From assembly GCF_039522165.1 (NCBI RefSeq), contig NZ_BAAADE010000001.1, forward strand, positions 434,001-498,000: a stretch of DNA of 64,000 bases. The letters run 5' to 3'. The notes under the pieces are model-generated. The model searched no databases and was not told where the DNA came from. It saw only the letters and a list, made by a program, of their open reading frames with translations. A program made the position numbers and the translations under genes. The DNA is from Paenochrobactrum glaciei (GTDB taxonomy: Bacteria; Pseudomonadota; Alphaproteobacteria; Rhizobiales; Rhizobiaceae). Positions 42,627 to 50,816 of this stretch are shown here, one piece after another (the first letter of the stretch is position 1; every line of letters begins with the position of its first letter).

Positions 42627-43607
42627 ATGCGTTTTCTTCACTCCGTCGCCGCTTTTACTTTAATTTTCAGTCAAACAGCGATCGCTGCACCCGCGACAGA
42701 AACATCCGCTCAGCCAAAGACCCAATATGTCCTAATTTCTTTTGACGGGGCGCATGATAATGCGCTTTGGGCAAGAAGCCGCGAATTTGCCAAACAAACG
42801 GATGTGCAGTTTACCTATTTTCTCTCATGCGTCTTTTTATTGCAGCGCGCTGACCGCAGCCACTATCAGCCGCCCAAATTAAAACGCGGCAGCTCTAATG
42901 TCGGCTTTGCACAAGATAAACAGGAAGTGGAAACGCGCCTTCAGCATATCTGGCAGGCACATTTGGAAGGCCATGAGATTGCCAGTCATGGCTGTGGTCA
43001 TTTCGACGGCAAAGCATGGAGCGCCAAAGATTGGGATCAGGAGATCAACGAGTTCAACCGTATCACCGCCCAAGCCTATAAAGATAATGACATTGCCGGA
43101 GAACCGGCCGAATGGCAGGATTTCGTCGCCAATAAAATTACCGGCTTTCGCGCCCCTTATTTATCCGATGATAAGCCAGTGCAGGATGCGCTGCGAAAGA
43201 ACAATTTTATTTATCAGGCATCGGGCGTTGCCAACGCACCGGAGCGCCCGACCATTAAACAAGGCTTGGCAACTTTCGGCCTGCCGCTAATTCCGGAAGG
43301 CCCGTCCAAACGCCCGGTCATTGTCATGGACTATAATTTATATGTGCGCCACTCCAAAGGCAAAGAACTGCCGGAACAAGCCGCCAGTTTTGAAGAGCGC
43401 AGTTATCAGGCTTTCAAAACCGCTTTTCACAAAGAATATAATGGCAAACGCGCACCATTTCAGATGGGCTTCCATTTTGTTTTGATGAATGATGGCGCCT
43501 ATTGGCGTGCGATGGAACGTCTTGCCCGTGAGGTTTGCGACAAGCCGGATGTGAAATGCACCAGCTATCAAAATTATCTGGCGGAAACGGCTGCATTTTC
43601 CCGCTAA
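42627..43607 (+). CDS. exported polysaccharide deacetylase-like protein (variant CE4)
   Basis: Periplasmic protein of 326 residues with a NodB/CE4-like fold; the substrate could be peptidoglycan or another glycan. Residues 1-20 are a signal peptide (FLHSVAAFTLIFSQTAIA, cleaved before APA). Motif 1 is atypical: ISFDGAHDN (Asp40) instead of TFDDG, so the second Asp is displaced. The His pair is present in ASHGCGHFD (His121, His125) and motif 3 in TGFRAPYLS (about 172-180). ATG at 42627 is chosen over TTG at 42615, as it gives a proper signal peptide, although no good ribosome site is seen. Activity is uncertain because of motif 1. Confidence 0.78.
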   Translation: MRFLHSVAAFTLIFSQTAIAAPATETSAQPKTQYVLISFDGAHDNALWARSREFAKQTDVQFTYFLSCVFLLQRADRSHYQPPKLKRGSSNVGFAQDKQEVETRLQHIWQAHLEGHEIASHGCGHFDGKAWSAKDWDQEINEFNRITAQAYKDNDIAGEPAEWQDFVANKITGFRAPYLSDDKPVQDALRKNNFIYQASGVANAPERPTIKQGLATFGLPLIPEGPSKRPVIVMDYNLYVRHSKGKELPEQAASFEERSYQAFKTAFHKEYNGKRAPFQMGFHFVLMNDGAYWRAMERLAREVCDKPDVKCTSYQNYLAETAAFSR

Positions 43608-43659
43608 AAGCGCTTAAAGAGTGACAAGTTAAACCGGCCACTCTTTTATATTGCAAATC

Positions 43660-44007
43660 TTATTTGAAAAATTCTTCGTAAAGCTCTGGCTTGAAGCCGA
43701 CGATAATCTGACCGTCCTTCATCAAAACCGGACGCTTAACCATAGAAGGCTGTGCCAGCATCAGGCTGATTGCCTTCTGCTCGTTCAGGTCAGCGCGATC
43801 TTCTTCCGGCAATTTACGAAAAGTAGTACCGGCACGGTTCAGCAGTTTTTCCCAGCCGGCTTTTCCAGCCCATTGTTCCAGATCAGCCTGTGCAAGCCCC
43901 TCTTTTTTATAATCGTGAAATTTATAGTCGATGCCTGCACTCTCCAGCCAATTGAAGGCTTTGCGCATCGTATCGCAGCTTTTAATCCCATAAATTGTCA
44001 CGCTCAT
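43660..44007 (-). CDS. ArsC/Spx-family reductase, YffB type
   Basis: Thioredoxin-fold protein of the arsenate reductase-like family. The 115 residues have Cys11 in IKSCDTMRKAFNWL (single Cys, the C-x-x-M/K pattern of YffB), FHDYKKEGL and KRPVLMKDGQIIVGF with the conserved Arg. YffB proteins are thought to be glutathione-dependent thiol reductases rather than true arsenate reductases, and no ars genes are nearby. It is downstream of the dsbA terminator on the same strand, so it is probably a separate unit beside a thiol-redox operon. Confidence 0.85.
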   Translation of the reverse strand: MSVTIYGIKSCDTMRKAFNWLESAGIDYKFHDYKKEGLAQADLEQWAGKAGWEKLLNRAGTTFRKLPEEDRADLNEQKAISLMLAQPSMVKRPVLMKDGQIIVGFKPELYEEFFK

Positions 44008-44082
44008 CGCTTAACACTCCGATTCATATTAATTTCAACAATCTTCTAAAGCATTGGTGCATTGAAATGAACCTTACCAAAT

Positions 44083-44116
44083 AAAAAGGCAGGTGCGTTG
44101 AACACACCTGCCTTTT
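44083..44116 (-). terminator. rho-independent terminator of the dsbD-tlpA-ldt-dsbA operon
   Basis: AAAAGGCAGGTG (44084-44095) pairs with CACCTGCCTTTT (44105-44116), loop 9 bases, T-run on the leftward strand. Confidence 0.88.
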
Positions 44117-44141
44117 AAATCTTCACCTGATTGACAAGAAA

Positions 44142-44753
44142 TCAGCCGGCGCGTGCCATTTTAATGGCTTCGATCAGGTCTTTTTCCTTCATCACGCCAC
44201 CATATAAACGGGTGCCGATGACAAAAGACGGCGTGCCGCCAAAATTGAACGCATCGCCCTGCGCCATATTGCGCTGCAAAATGCCGTCAATCTTCTTGGC
44301 ATGTTTTTTATAAGTGGCTTCCAGCTTGACCGGATCAAGGCCACCCTTTTTCAAAGCTTCATCCACCTGCTCTCTGGTCAAACGACCAGGTGTTTTCATC
44401 AAGGCTTCCATCGCCTTAATATATTGGCCGTCTTCCTCAGCCGCCAACACCAGATTGGCCGCATAAGTGGAAGGCTCACCAAAGATCACCCAGTCTTTCA
44501 TCACCAGACGCACATTGCCGTCGCGCTTGACCACATCAAGCAATTCGCCATGACCTTTTTTGCAATAAGGGCACTGGTAATCGAAATATTCAACGATGGT
44601 TACATCGCCTTTAGGATTACCCAGAACCGGAATTTCCGGGTCATAAAGCACATCATTAACGCTCGGCATGTTTTGGGAAAAAGCTGTTGTCCCAAGCATC
44701 ATCCCTGCAGTGCCTGCAACAGAAGCCGCCAAAATCTGACGTCGGTTCAACAT
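44142..44753 (-). CDS. periplasmic DsbA/DsbG-family thiol:disulfide protein with twin-arginine signal
   Basis: Exported thioredoxin-fold protein (203 residues, COG1651 DsbA/DsbG group). The signal begins MLNRRQILAASVAG, a twin-arginine (Tat)-like motif, suggesting export in folded form. The active site is CPYC (residues 61-64) in YFDYQCPYCKKGHGE, with the cis-Pro loop GGTPSFVIG (about 172-180). Whether it oxidises, isomerises or protects thiols cannot be read directly. It is the last gene of the leftward dsbD-tlpA-ldt-dsbA operon, with the ribosome site AAGGAG inside the end of the ldt gene and one base between the genes. Confidence 0.9.
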   Translation of the reverse strand: MLNRRQILAASVAGTAGMMLGTTAFSQNMPSVNDVLYDPEIPVLGNPKGDVTIVEYFDYQCPYCKKGHGELLDVVKRDGNVRLVMKDWVIFGEPSTYAANLVLAAEEDGQYIKAMEALMKTPGRLTREQVDEALKKGGLDPVKLEATYKKHAKKIDGILQRNMAQGDAFNFGGTPSFVIGTRLYGGVMKEKDLIEAIKMARAG

Positions 44754-44754
44754 T

Positions 44755-45534
44755 TTAAAATTCTCCTTTTCCGGATTCCTGCTGGTTCAGCACCACCACT
44801 TTGGAGCCAGCCGGTACACGCTTGTGCAAATCAAGAATGTCTTGGTTGAACAGGCGGATACAGCCGGACGATGCGGCCTTGCCGATTGACCAAGGCTGGT
44901 TGGTGCCGTGAATACGATAAAGCGTGTCCTGACCATTGCGGTGCAAATAAAGGGCGCGCGCACCAAGCGGATTGCTGACACCGCCTTCTAGTCCACCTGC
45001 ATATTTTGCATAATGTTCAGGACTACGTTTGATCATGTTTTGAGTTGGTGTCCAGCGCGGCCATGAAGCCTTGCGCGCGATGTCGGCAGTGCCGGAAAAT
45101 GCAAGCCCTGCTTTACCAACACCAACGGCATAACGCATGGCGCGGTTATTCGGCATCACCAGATAGAGATAGCGCTTATAAGGATCGACGATCACGGTGC
45201 CGACAGGATGCGACGTCTTATAATTGACTTCCTGACGCAGATTGCGCTTTTCTACCTTTGAAATATCAATCGCCGGAATGACCTTTCCGTTATCGTTAAC
45301 GGCGGCATACATTTTTTCATAGCTGCTCAGATCAGCGGTTTTGGGTTCTTCTTTAGGCTTGGGAGCTTCAACCGGTGTAACAGGTGCCGTTACAGGTGCG
45401 GCAACTGTTGCACCGGCTGTTGTTGCTGGCTTAGTCGTGTTGCACGCCGCCAGAAACAAAGGCAAAACGCCCAGCAACAGCAAACGTCCGGTCACATTTC
45501 CGGTGTGGGTTTTAATATGTGAAGGTAGTGTCAC
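44755..45534 (-). CDS. L,D-transpeptidase (YkuD domain), lipoprotein
   Basis: Cell-wall enzyme that forms 3-3 cross-links or attaches proteins to peptidoglycan through a catalytic cysteine. Of 259 residues, 1-31 are a lipoprotein signal with lipobox LAAC (Cys31), followed by a Thr/Ala/Pro linker and the YkuD domain (about 105-245). The active-site motif is HGTNQPWS then SSGCIRLFNQD with Cys225. The start is GTG at 45534, seven bases after AAGGA; the longer frame to 45621 would overlap tlpA and has no site. It lies 31 bases after tlpA and 1 base before dsbA, so its single catalytic Cys is encoded between two thiol-redox proteins. Confidence 0.92.
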   Translation of the reverse strand: MTLPSHIKTHTGNVTGRLLLLGVLPLFLAACNTTKPATTAGATVAAPVTAPVTPVEAPKPKEEPKTADLSSYEKMYAAVNDNGKVIPAIDISKVEKRNLRQEVNYKTSHPVGTVIVDPYKRYLYLVMPNNRAMRYAVGVGKAGLAFSGTADIARKASWPRWTPTQNMIKRSPEHYAKYAGGLEGGVSNPLGARALYLHRNGQDTLYRIHGTNQPWSIGKAASSGCIRLFNQDILDLHKRVPAGSKVVVLNQQESGKGEF

Positions 45535-45565
45535 AGTGATGTCCTTAATTCTTTGCTTTTTAGCT

Positions 45566-46363
45566 TTAACGGCTGAGGCGATTGATATTTGATTGCAGTG
45601 TTTCGCGGGATATTTCACCAAGATGTGCAGATTTCAGTATTCCGTCCGCACTGATAAATAAAGTAGCAGGTAATCCGGGTGCGCCGTAATGGCGCGACAG
45701 ATCAGAAAACTGATCTATAATGATTTGCGGCAAGACTATATTATGTTGCTTCAAGTAATTTTGAATAGCTGCCTGCCCCTCACCCTGATTAGCAAAAATA
45801 AACTCTGCCTGATCATTATTGGCGGCGAGATCTGCCATCATCGGCATTTCGCGGCGGCATGGCGGACACCAGCTCGCCCAGAGATTAACCACCAGCGGTT
45901 TGCCGCTCGTCTGGTCAAAACGAAATTCATCTTGCGTCATGGTTTGAAAGCTTTGCGGCGGCAGAGCAATGGCTTGCGTTGCACCGGTTAAAATGCCGAT
46001 ACCATTCCAGACAAACACCGCACATGCTACCGGCACCAGCGCCCAAAGCCGCAAAGCCATGGATGGCAGTGCAAACACAATTGCCAGTACAATCGCAACA
46101 GCTGCACCCGGCCAATAGAAACCGCCCTGCCAGAGCGAGAAAATACGCAGTGGCTCCTGAGAGAAACTCTCCCAATTTAAAACCACATGACCAAGACGTG
46201 CACCAATAACCGCGCCAATCAGCACGATCCATGACCAGCGATTAAAGCGCTGATCCACTTTGCTGCTCATCACACCAGTGATAATTAAAAAGGCAGCCAT
46301 TGCCAGTACCACCGCAAAGCGGCTGCCATCCATCACTAAAGGCCCCATTGAAACAGCGTTCAT
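45566..46363 (-). CDS. TlpA-like thioredoxin fused to an LGT-like membrane domain
   Basis: Fusion protein of 265 residues. Residues 1-130 contain four hydrophobic segments resembling the N-terminal part of prolipoprotein diacylglyceryl transferase (GARLGHVVLNW at 54-64, WQGGFYWPGAAVA at 78-90), but the catalytic His of Lgt is not seen, so transferase activity is unlikely. Residues 140-260 are a periplasmic TlpA/ResA-type thioredoxin domain with WCPPC at 165-169 and cis-Pro in GAPGLPATLFIS. Expected role: membrane-anchored reductant fed by DsbD. ATG at 46363 comes one base after the dsbD stop; the longer GTG start lies inside dsbD. Confidence 0.85.
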   Translation of the reverse strand: MNAVSMGPLVMDGSRFAVVLAMAAFLIITGVMSSKVDQRFNRWSWIVLIGAVIGARLGHVVLNWESFSQEPLRIFSLWQGGFYWPGAAVAIVLAIVFALPSMALRLWALVPVACAVFVWNGIGILTGATQAIALPPQSFQTMTQDEFRFDQTSGKPLVVNLWASWCPPCRREMPMMADLAANNDQAEFIFANQGEGQAAIQNYLKQHNIVLPQIIIDQFSDLSRHYGAPGLPATLFISADGILKSAHLGEISRETLQSNINRLSR

Positions 46364-46364
46364 A

Positions 46365-48203
46365 TCAGGCACCACCTGCTTTGGCCGCAGAACCTGTCAG
46401 TGTCGATGTTGTGACATTGCCAACGAGACGCGTATCCGCCACTTCTTTTGAATGCTCATTAAAGAAAATCATCGTAGGAGGCCCTGCCACACGAAGCTGA
46501 CGCATCAGCTCGTCATTTTCCGGTGTGACATCGGATAAATCCACTTTGATCAAATCAAAATCAGCCAGACCACGACGCACAGCCATATCGGTGAGTACCG
46601 AGCGCTCAATTGTATGGCACGCCACGCACCAGTCAGCAGTAAAATAAACCAAAGTCGGGCGCTCTTGCTGTGCCTGTTTCAAATTGGTCTGCAACTGTTG
46701 TGATGAACCGACATTAGCAAAGCGCAGTGCCGGAACCGATGCTCCCGATTGTCCGTTAGAGGCGACAAGTGGCGCCAAAGGTTTGAGCGGATCAACGCCA
46801 CCTAAAGAAGCACCGAGCATGAGGATGGCACCATAAACCACGGCAGTTGTTGCAGCTGTGCGTGCAACCACACGAAAACCGATGCGGTGCCATTCTTTAG
46901 CAAACAGATAAGCCGAGAAAGCAAAAAGCAGGATCGCCCATAAGAACAAATCAGCGCCCAATGGCAATAAAGGTGCGGCCATCCAAATGGCAGTTGCCAA
47001 AAAACCAAAACCAAACAGAGTTTTGACATTTTCCATCCAGCCACCGGCACGCGGCAAAACAGAACTGCCGAAAGTTGCCAGAATAATCAGCGGAATACCT
47101 TTACCAAGCCCAAGCGCAAAAAGTGCAGCGGCACCCAAACTTACATTGGCGGTCTGCGCAATATAAAGCAGCGCGCCAGCCAAGGGGGCCGTGACACAAG
47201 GCCCGACGATCAACACGGAGCTAAAGCCCAGCACGGCAGCTGAACCCAACGAGCCCTTACCGCCACCGGTGCGGCGGCTGACAGCACTCATCCAGCTGCT
47301 TGGGAGTTGCAACTCATAAAGCCCGAACATTGAAAGTGCTAAAATGATAAAGACCATCGCCACCGCCAATGCCAGCCAAGGCGACTGTAAAGCCATTTGC
47401 AGATTTTGCCCTGACCATCCGGCGACCGCCCCGATCAATGCAAAGCCAGACGCCAGCGCCACCACATAAGTGGAGGTCAGCAGGAAACCGCGCATCGGGG
47501 TGAGCTTGTCGCCTTCACGAGCCAAAGTACCCGCCACGATCGGATACATTGGAAAAACACAAGGCGTAAATGCCAGCAAAATACCAAAAGCCAGAAAGCT
47601 TAACAGCAGAAAACCTGTACCACCGCGCTCCAGCAATGACTGGATCATGCCTTTGTCTTGGCTAATCTGAAAACTATCAGCAGAAGCCGCAACAGGTGCA
47701 GTCGAAGCACTTTCTACCGGCGCACTGACTGCCGGTGCTTCCATTTTCCACTGCACCGCGGCTGAAGATGATGATTGCGCAACATTGCCACCTGACGGAT
47801 TGCTGACAGCTAAAGTCATCGGATCAATAGTGCGGGTTTCCGGACGATAGCATATACCGTCATTCTGGCAGCCCTGATAGGTCAGTGTCACCGGTTGATT
47901 ATTTTTCAAATCGAATGAAACAGTAGTGCGGTTGAAATAAACCTGCATCGCGCCAAAGGTCGGGTCATCTTTCATGACACCTTCAGGTGCGTCAATTTTC
48001 AGAGCACTGCCTTGTTTGTCAGTTGCTTCAATATGATCTTTATAAAGATAATAGCCGTCATGGATGCTCCAGCTTACAACCAGTTTTTGGTCGTCAGCAC
48101 TTAACACTTGCAAACGAAAAGCTTCATCCACAGGTAGTGGCGATGCTTTTGCAGTGGTAACTGATGATATTAACATCATTAATATCACTGTTAGCAGTCT
48201 CAT
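46365..48203 (-). CDS. dsbD: thiol:disulfide interchange protein DsbD
   Basis: Inner-membrane protein passing electrons from cytosolic thioredoxin to the periplasm. The 612 residues show a signal peptide (1-20), a DsbD-alpha domain with the Cys pair in TYQGCQNDGICYRPE, eight hydrophobic helices with CVFPMYPIVAG and GPCVTAPLAG (membrane Cys pair) and a C-terminal thioredoxin domain with WCVAC (Cys526, Cys529). ATG at 48203 with GGAG upstream is chosen over the open frame to 48272. It heads the leftward operon with tlpA, ldt and dsbA, divergent from a two-component system with a tandem CTTAAG box in the shared promoter region. Confidence 0.95.
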   Translation of the reverse strand: MRLLTVILMMLISSVTTAKASPLPVDEAFRLQVLSADDQKLVVSWSIHDGYYLYKDHIEATDKQGSALKIDAPEGVMKDDPTFGAMQVYFNRTTVSFDLKNNQPVTLTYQGCQNDGICYRPETRTIDPMTLAVSNPSGGNVAQSSSSAAVQWKMEAPAVSAPVESASTAPVAASADSFQISQDKGMIQSLLERGGTGFLLLSFLAFGILLAFTPCVFPMYPIVAGTLAREGDKLTPMRGFLLTSTYVVALASGFALIGAVAGWSGQNLQMALQSPWLALAVAMVFIILALSMFGLYELQLPSSWMSAVSRRTGGGKGSLGSAAVLGFSSVLIVGPCVTAPLAGALLYIAQTANVSLGAAALFALGLGKGIPLIILATFGSSVLPRAGGWMENVKTLFGFGFLATAIWMAAPLLPLGADLFLWAILLFAFSAYLFAKEWHRIGFRVVARTAATTAVVYGAILMLGASLGGVDPLKPLAPLVASNGQSGASVPALRFANVGSSQQLQTNLKQAQQERPTLVYFTADWCVACHTIERSVLTDMAVRRGLADFDLIKVDLSDVTPENDELMRQLRVAGPPTMIFFNEHSKEVADTRLVGNVTTSTLTGSAAKAGGA

Positions 48204-48272
48204 AAATCGGCTCCGGTCATGCAATAATAAAATAATTGATTTGGTTCTGAGATCAGTCAATGAAACATGCAC

Positions 48273-48289
48273 CTTAAGTCAGCCTTAAG
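48273..48289. promoter_or_regulatory. PmrA/QseB-type response-regulator box CTTAAG-N5-CTTAAG
   Basis: Perfect direct repeat CTTAAG-TCAGC-CTTAAG with an 11-base period, the spacing used by OmpR-family regulators of the PmrA/QseB type. It lies 56-72 bases upstream of the response-regulator gene and 70-86 bases upstream of dsbD, so it could serve both. Confidence 0.7.
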
Positions 48290-48344
48290 ATAAGCCTGCG
48301 ACATTAGGAATAGTAAAAGTTAAAAAAAGTAACGGGTTTTACAG

Positions 48345-49010
48345 ATGCGCATCTTAGTGGTCGAGGATGACCCCATCCTGATGGACGGCTTGAGTGTCGG
48401 GCTTAACATTGCCGGTTTTACCGTTGATGCAGTGGCCAGCTGCGAAGATGCCTATAGCGCCATCGCCTCACAAAACTATGATGCACTTGTGCTTGACCTG
48501 ATGCTACCGGATGGTTCCGGCCTTGATATTTTAGCGCACTTAAGACGCAATAAAAATGACCTGCCCGTGCTTCTTCTAACAGCACGCGACCAGATTGCCG
48601 ATCGCATTGCCGGTCTTGATGCCGGCGCTGATGATTATGTCGGCAAACCTTTTGACCTTGATGAGCTGGCCGCGCGTATCCGTGCCATCGCTCGGCGCAG
48701 CAATGGCCGCTCTTCCGGCAAAATTGAATGGCAGGATGTCGTGTTAGATCCGGCGCAAATGACCGTCCATCGCGGCGATGCTTTACTAAAATTCACCCGC
48801 CGCGAATTTGCAGTCTTACGTGCATTGATGGAGCGCCCGAACGCCACCCTTTCCAAAACAGTTCTCGAAGAAGCACTTTATGGCTGGCAAGAGGAAGTGG
48901 AAAGCAATGCCGTTGAAGTGCATATCCACCATCTTCGTGCCAAATTAGGTTCGAAATTTATCAAAACCGTGCGCGGCCTTGGCTACAGACTGGCAGAACA
49001 AGAACAATGA
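48345..49010 (+). CDS. OmpR-family response regulator (PmrA/QseB type)
   Basis: DNA-binding response regulator of 221 residues. The receiver domain (1-120) has the acidic pair EDD at 7-9, phospho-acceptor Asp51 in LVLDLMLPDGSG, LLTARD and the Lys in YVGKPFDLDEL. The winged-helix domain (about 127-218) ends FIKTVRGLGYRLA. The ribosome site is weak. Its stop overlaps the kinase start (ATGA), forming a coupled pair. The tandem CTTAAG repeat upstream fits the known operator shape of this subfamily, suggesting autoregulation and control of the divergent dsbD operon. No experimentally defined orthologue is recognised. Confidence 0.93.
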   Translation: MRILVVEDDPILMDGLSVGLNIAGFTVDAVASCEDAYSAIASQNYDALVLDLMLPDGSGLDILAHLRRNKNDLPVLLLTARDQIADRIAGLDAGADDYVGKPFDLDELAARIRAIARRSNGRSSGKIEWQDVVLDPAQMTVHRGDALLKFTRREFAVLRALMERPNATLSKTVLEEALYGWQEEVESNAVEVHIHHLRAKLGSKFIKTVRGLGYRLAEQEQ

Positions 49011-50368
49011 GCTCTATCCGCAAACGCTTGATTACCATTCTTATCGGCACGACCGGCCTTGTCTGGCTGTTTGCGGTCGGCTGGATTTACCTCAGCACAC
49101 AGGCAGAAGTTAAAAAAGTACTGGATGCGCGCTTGATGGAATCGGCGCATATGGTCAATTCGCTGCTTACCGACCGCCGTGTCGAGGTGGGTGATGAAGG
49201 CGGCATCGGTCAGTTTACACCAAAGCCTATTCCTGACTTTCCCAATTATGACCGGCAATTATTCTGCCAAATATGGTCGCTTGACGGCAATCTGGTTGGC
49301 CGCTCGGCAAGTGCGCCCAAAGATATGCTGACCCACACGAATAACGGTTTTTCCGATACAGTGGTTTCGGGTTCGACATGGCGCGTTTATACCATTGAAA
49401 ACACCCAGCTTGGCATGCGCATTATGGTTGGCGACAATATGAGTGTGCGCAACAGCCTTGTGCGTGATGTGATCACCGGCCTGATTTTACCGGCACTTTT
49501 GATCTTTCCTTTTCTGGCTGGCCTTATCTGGATCAGCGTACGTCGCGGCCTGATGCCACTGAGCACGCTGGCCTCAACCTTGTCAAAACGCTCGGCTGAT
49601 GACTTGAGCGCCTTGGAAGAAAGCAATCTGCCAAGTGAGATTGCCCCTGCGGTCAATGCGCTTAATGGCCTCTTCAACCGCGTGGAAGAAGCGCGCGAAC
49701 GGGAAAAGAGCTTTGCCATTTTTGCAGCCCATGAGCTGAAAACACCATTGGCGGGACTTAAAACGCAAGCTCACATTGCAATGAACAGCAAAGACGAACA
49801 TGTGCGCGACAATGCTGTACGTCAGATTTCAACCGGCGTTGACCGCACCACCCGTCTGGTTAAGCAATTGCTTGATCTGGCCTCATTGGAAACCGATGAG
49901 GAACCGGCAAAGCCTAAGGAAGAATATGCGGGCAAGCTGATGCATCTGATTGCGCAGGATTTGCGCATGCTGACACAGCCCAAAAACATCACAATTACAA
50001 TTCAGGATCCTTGCCAGAATTTGAAAATTAAAGATGCCCAGCTCTTCACGCTGGCTTTGCGCAATATTTTGGAAAATGCCGTCAACCACTCCCCTGAAGG
50101 GGCGACCATTTATTGCTCCTGCAAAATGGAAGCCGACAACGTGTCAATTATCGTTGAGGATGAAGGACCGGGCATTCCGGTGGACGAGCTGCCGCATATC
50201 AGCGAAAGGTTCTTCCGCGGGCGCTATAAATCTGAAAATGGCAGCGGCCTGGGTCTTGCTATTGTGCAAGCTGCCACCACGCGCATGAACGGACAAGTCA
50301 ATTTCATCAACCGTGAGGCGAGCGGGGTCAAAGTGGTGCTCACGCTTCCCATTTCGGCCACCAACTGA
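49007..50368 (+). CDS. sensor histidine kinase (QseC/TctE-like)
   Basis: Membrane sensor kinase of 453 residues, partner of the preceding regulator. Two membrane spans (about 10-29 and 157-178) bracket a periplasmic domain of about 125 residues similar to the 2CSK_N domain of QseC/TctE (YDRQLFCQIWSLDGNLVGRS). This contains the only periplasmic cysteine, Cys87. The dimerisation helix has His242 in AAHELKTPLAGLKTQ, then NILENAVNHS (N box), VEDEGPGIP (G1) and GSGLGLAIVQA (G2). The ligand is unknown. It overlaps the regulator by 4 bases and is followed by a 588-base gene-free region. Confidence 0.93.
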   Translation: MSSIRKRLITILIGTTGLVWLFAVGWIYLSTQAEVKKVLDARLMESAHMVNSLLTDRRVEVGDEGGIGQFTPKPIPDFPNYDRQLFCQIWSLDGNLVGRSASAPKDMLTHTNNGFSDTVVSGSTWRVYTIENTQLGMRIMVGDNMSVRNSLVRDVITGLILPALLIFPFLAGLIWISVRRGLMPLSTLASTLSKRSADDLSALEESNLPSEIAPAVNALNGLFNRVEEAREREKSFAIFAAHELKTPLAGLKTQAHIAMNSKDEHVRDNAVRQISTGVDRTTRLVKQLLDLASLETDEEPAKPKEEYAGKLMHLIAQDLRMLTQPKNITITIQDPCQNLKIKDAQLFTLALRNILENAVNHSPEGATIYCSCKMEADNVSIIVEDEGPGIPVDELPHISERFFRGRYKSENGSGLGLAIVQAATTRMNGQVNFINREASGVKVVLTLPISATN

Positions 50369-50454
50369 TTGATTTTTCTGCAACCTCTCCGAGTCTCGCA
50401 TTATGCACAGAAAAATTACGCCGGTGCAGATATTGCATGATCTTGGCTTAACTG

Positions 50455-50463
50455 TGCTATAAT
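50455..50463 (+). promoter_or_regulatory. orphan extended -10 promoter element
   Basis: TGC-TATAAT (50455-50463) is a perfect extended -10 motif. The -35 region is poor (TTGCAT with a 19-base spacer). No gene begins for nearly 500 bases downstream. Confidence 0.4.
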
Positions 50464-50816
50464 GTATCAGTTTAAATCATAATCACACAAAATTAGTAGC
50501 AATTATCATGTGTGGTCATAGCATATCTAATATAATGATTAGCTAAAATAAAAATAATACCTAAAAAAACCCAAGACATAACGTCATAAAAAATTTAATT
50601 ATTCCAATATATACAAACAATACAGCAAATTTAGAAATCGAAACAGAAACTATTCTTCCAAATAAATCTTGGATGCACTTTTTATAGAGACTCTTTACAT
50701 TTAGCTTATTGCGACAACAGCCTAAAAAACCTGCGGCAGACTGTAGCAGTTCTTATTTTGAAAGAATCTGCGATAAAAGAGATAAATTTCCGTTCGCATT
50801 GTGGCCGTGGGTATCA

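Noticed and set aside
43660..44007. Arsenate resistance gene
   Set aside because: The sequence fits the YffB branch (CDTM motif) and no ars regulator or transporter is nearby.
45566..46363. Functional prolipoprotein diacylglyceryl transferase
   Set aside because: Only part of the LGT membrane region is present and the catalytic His is not seen; the C-terminus is a thioredoxin domain.
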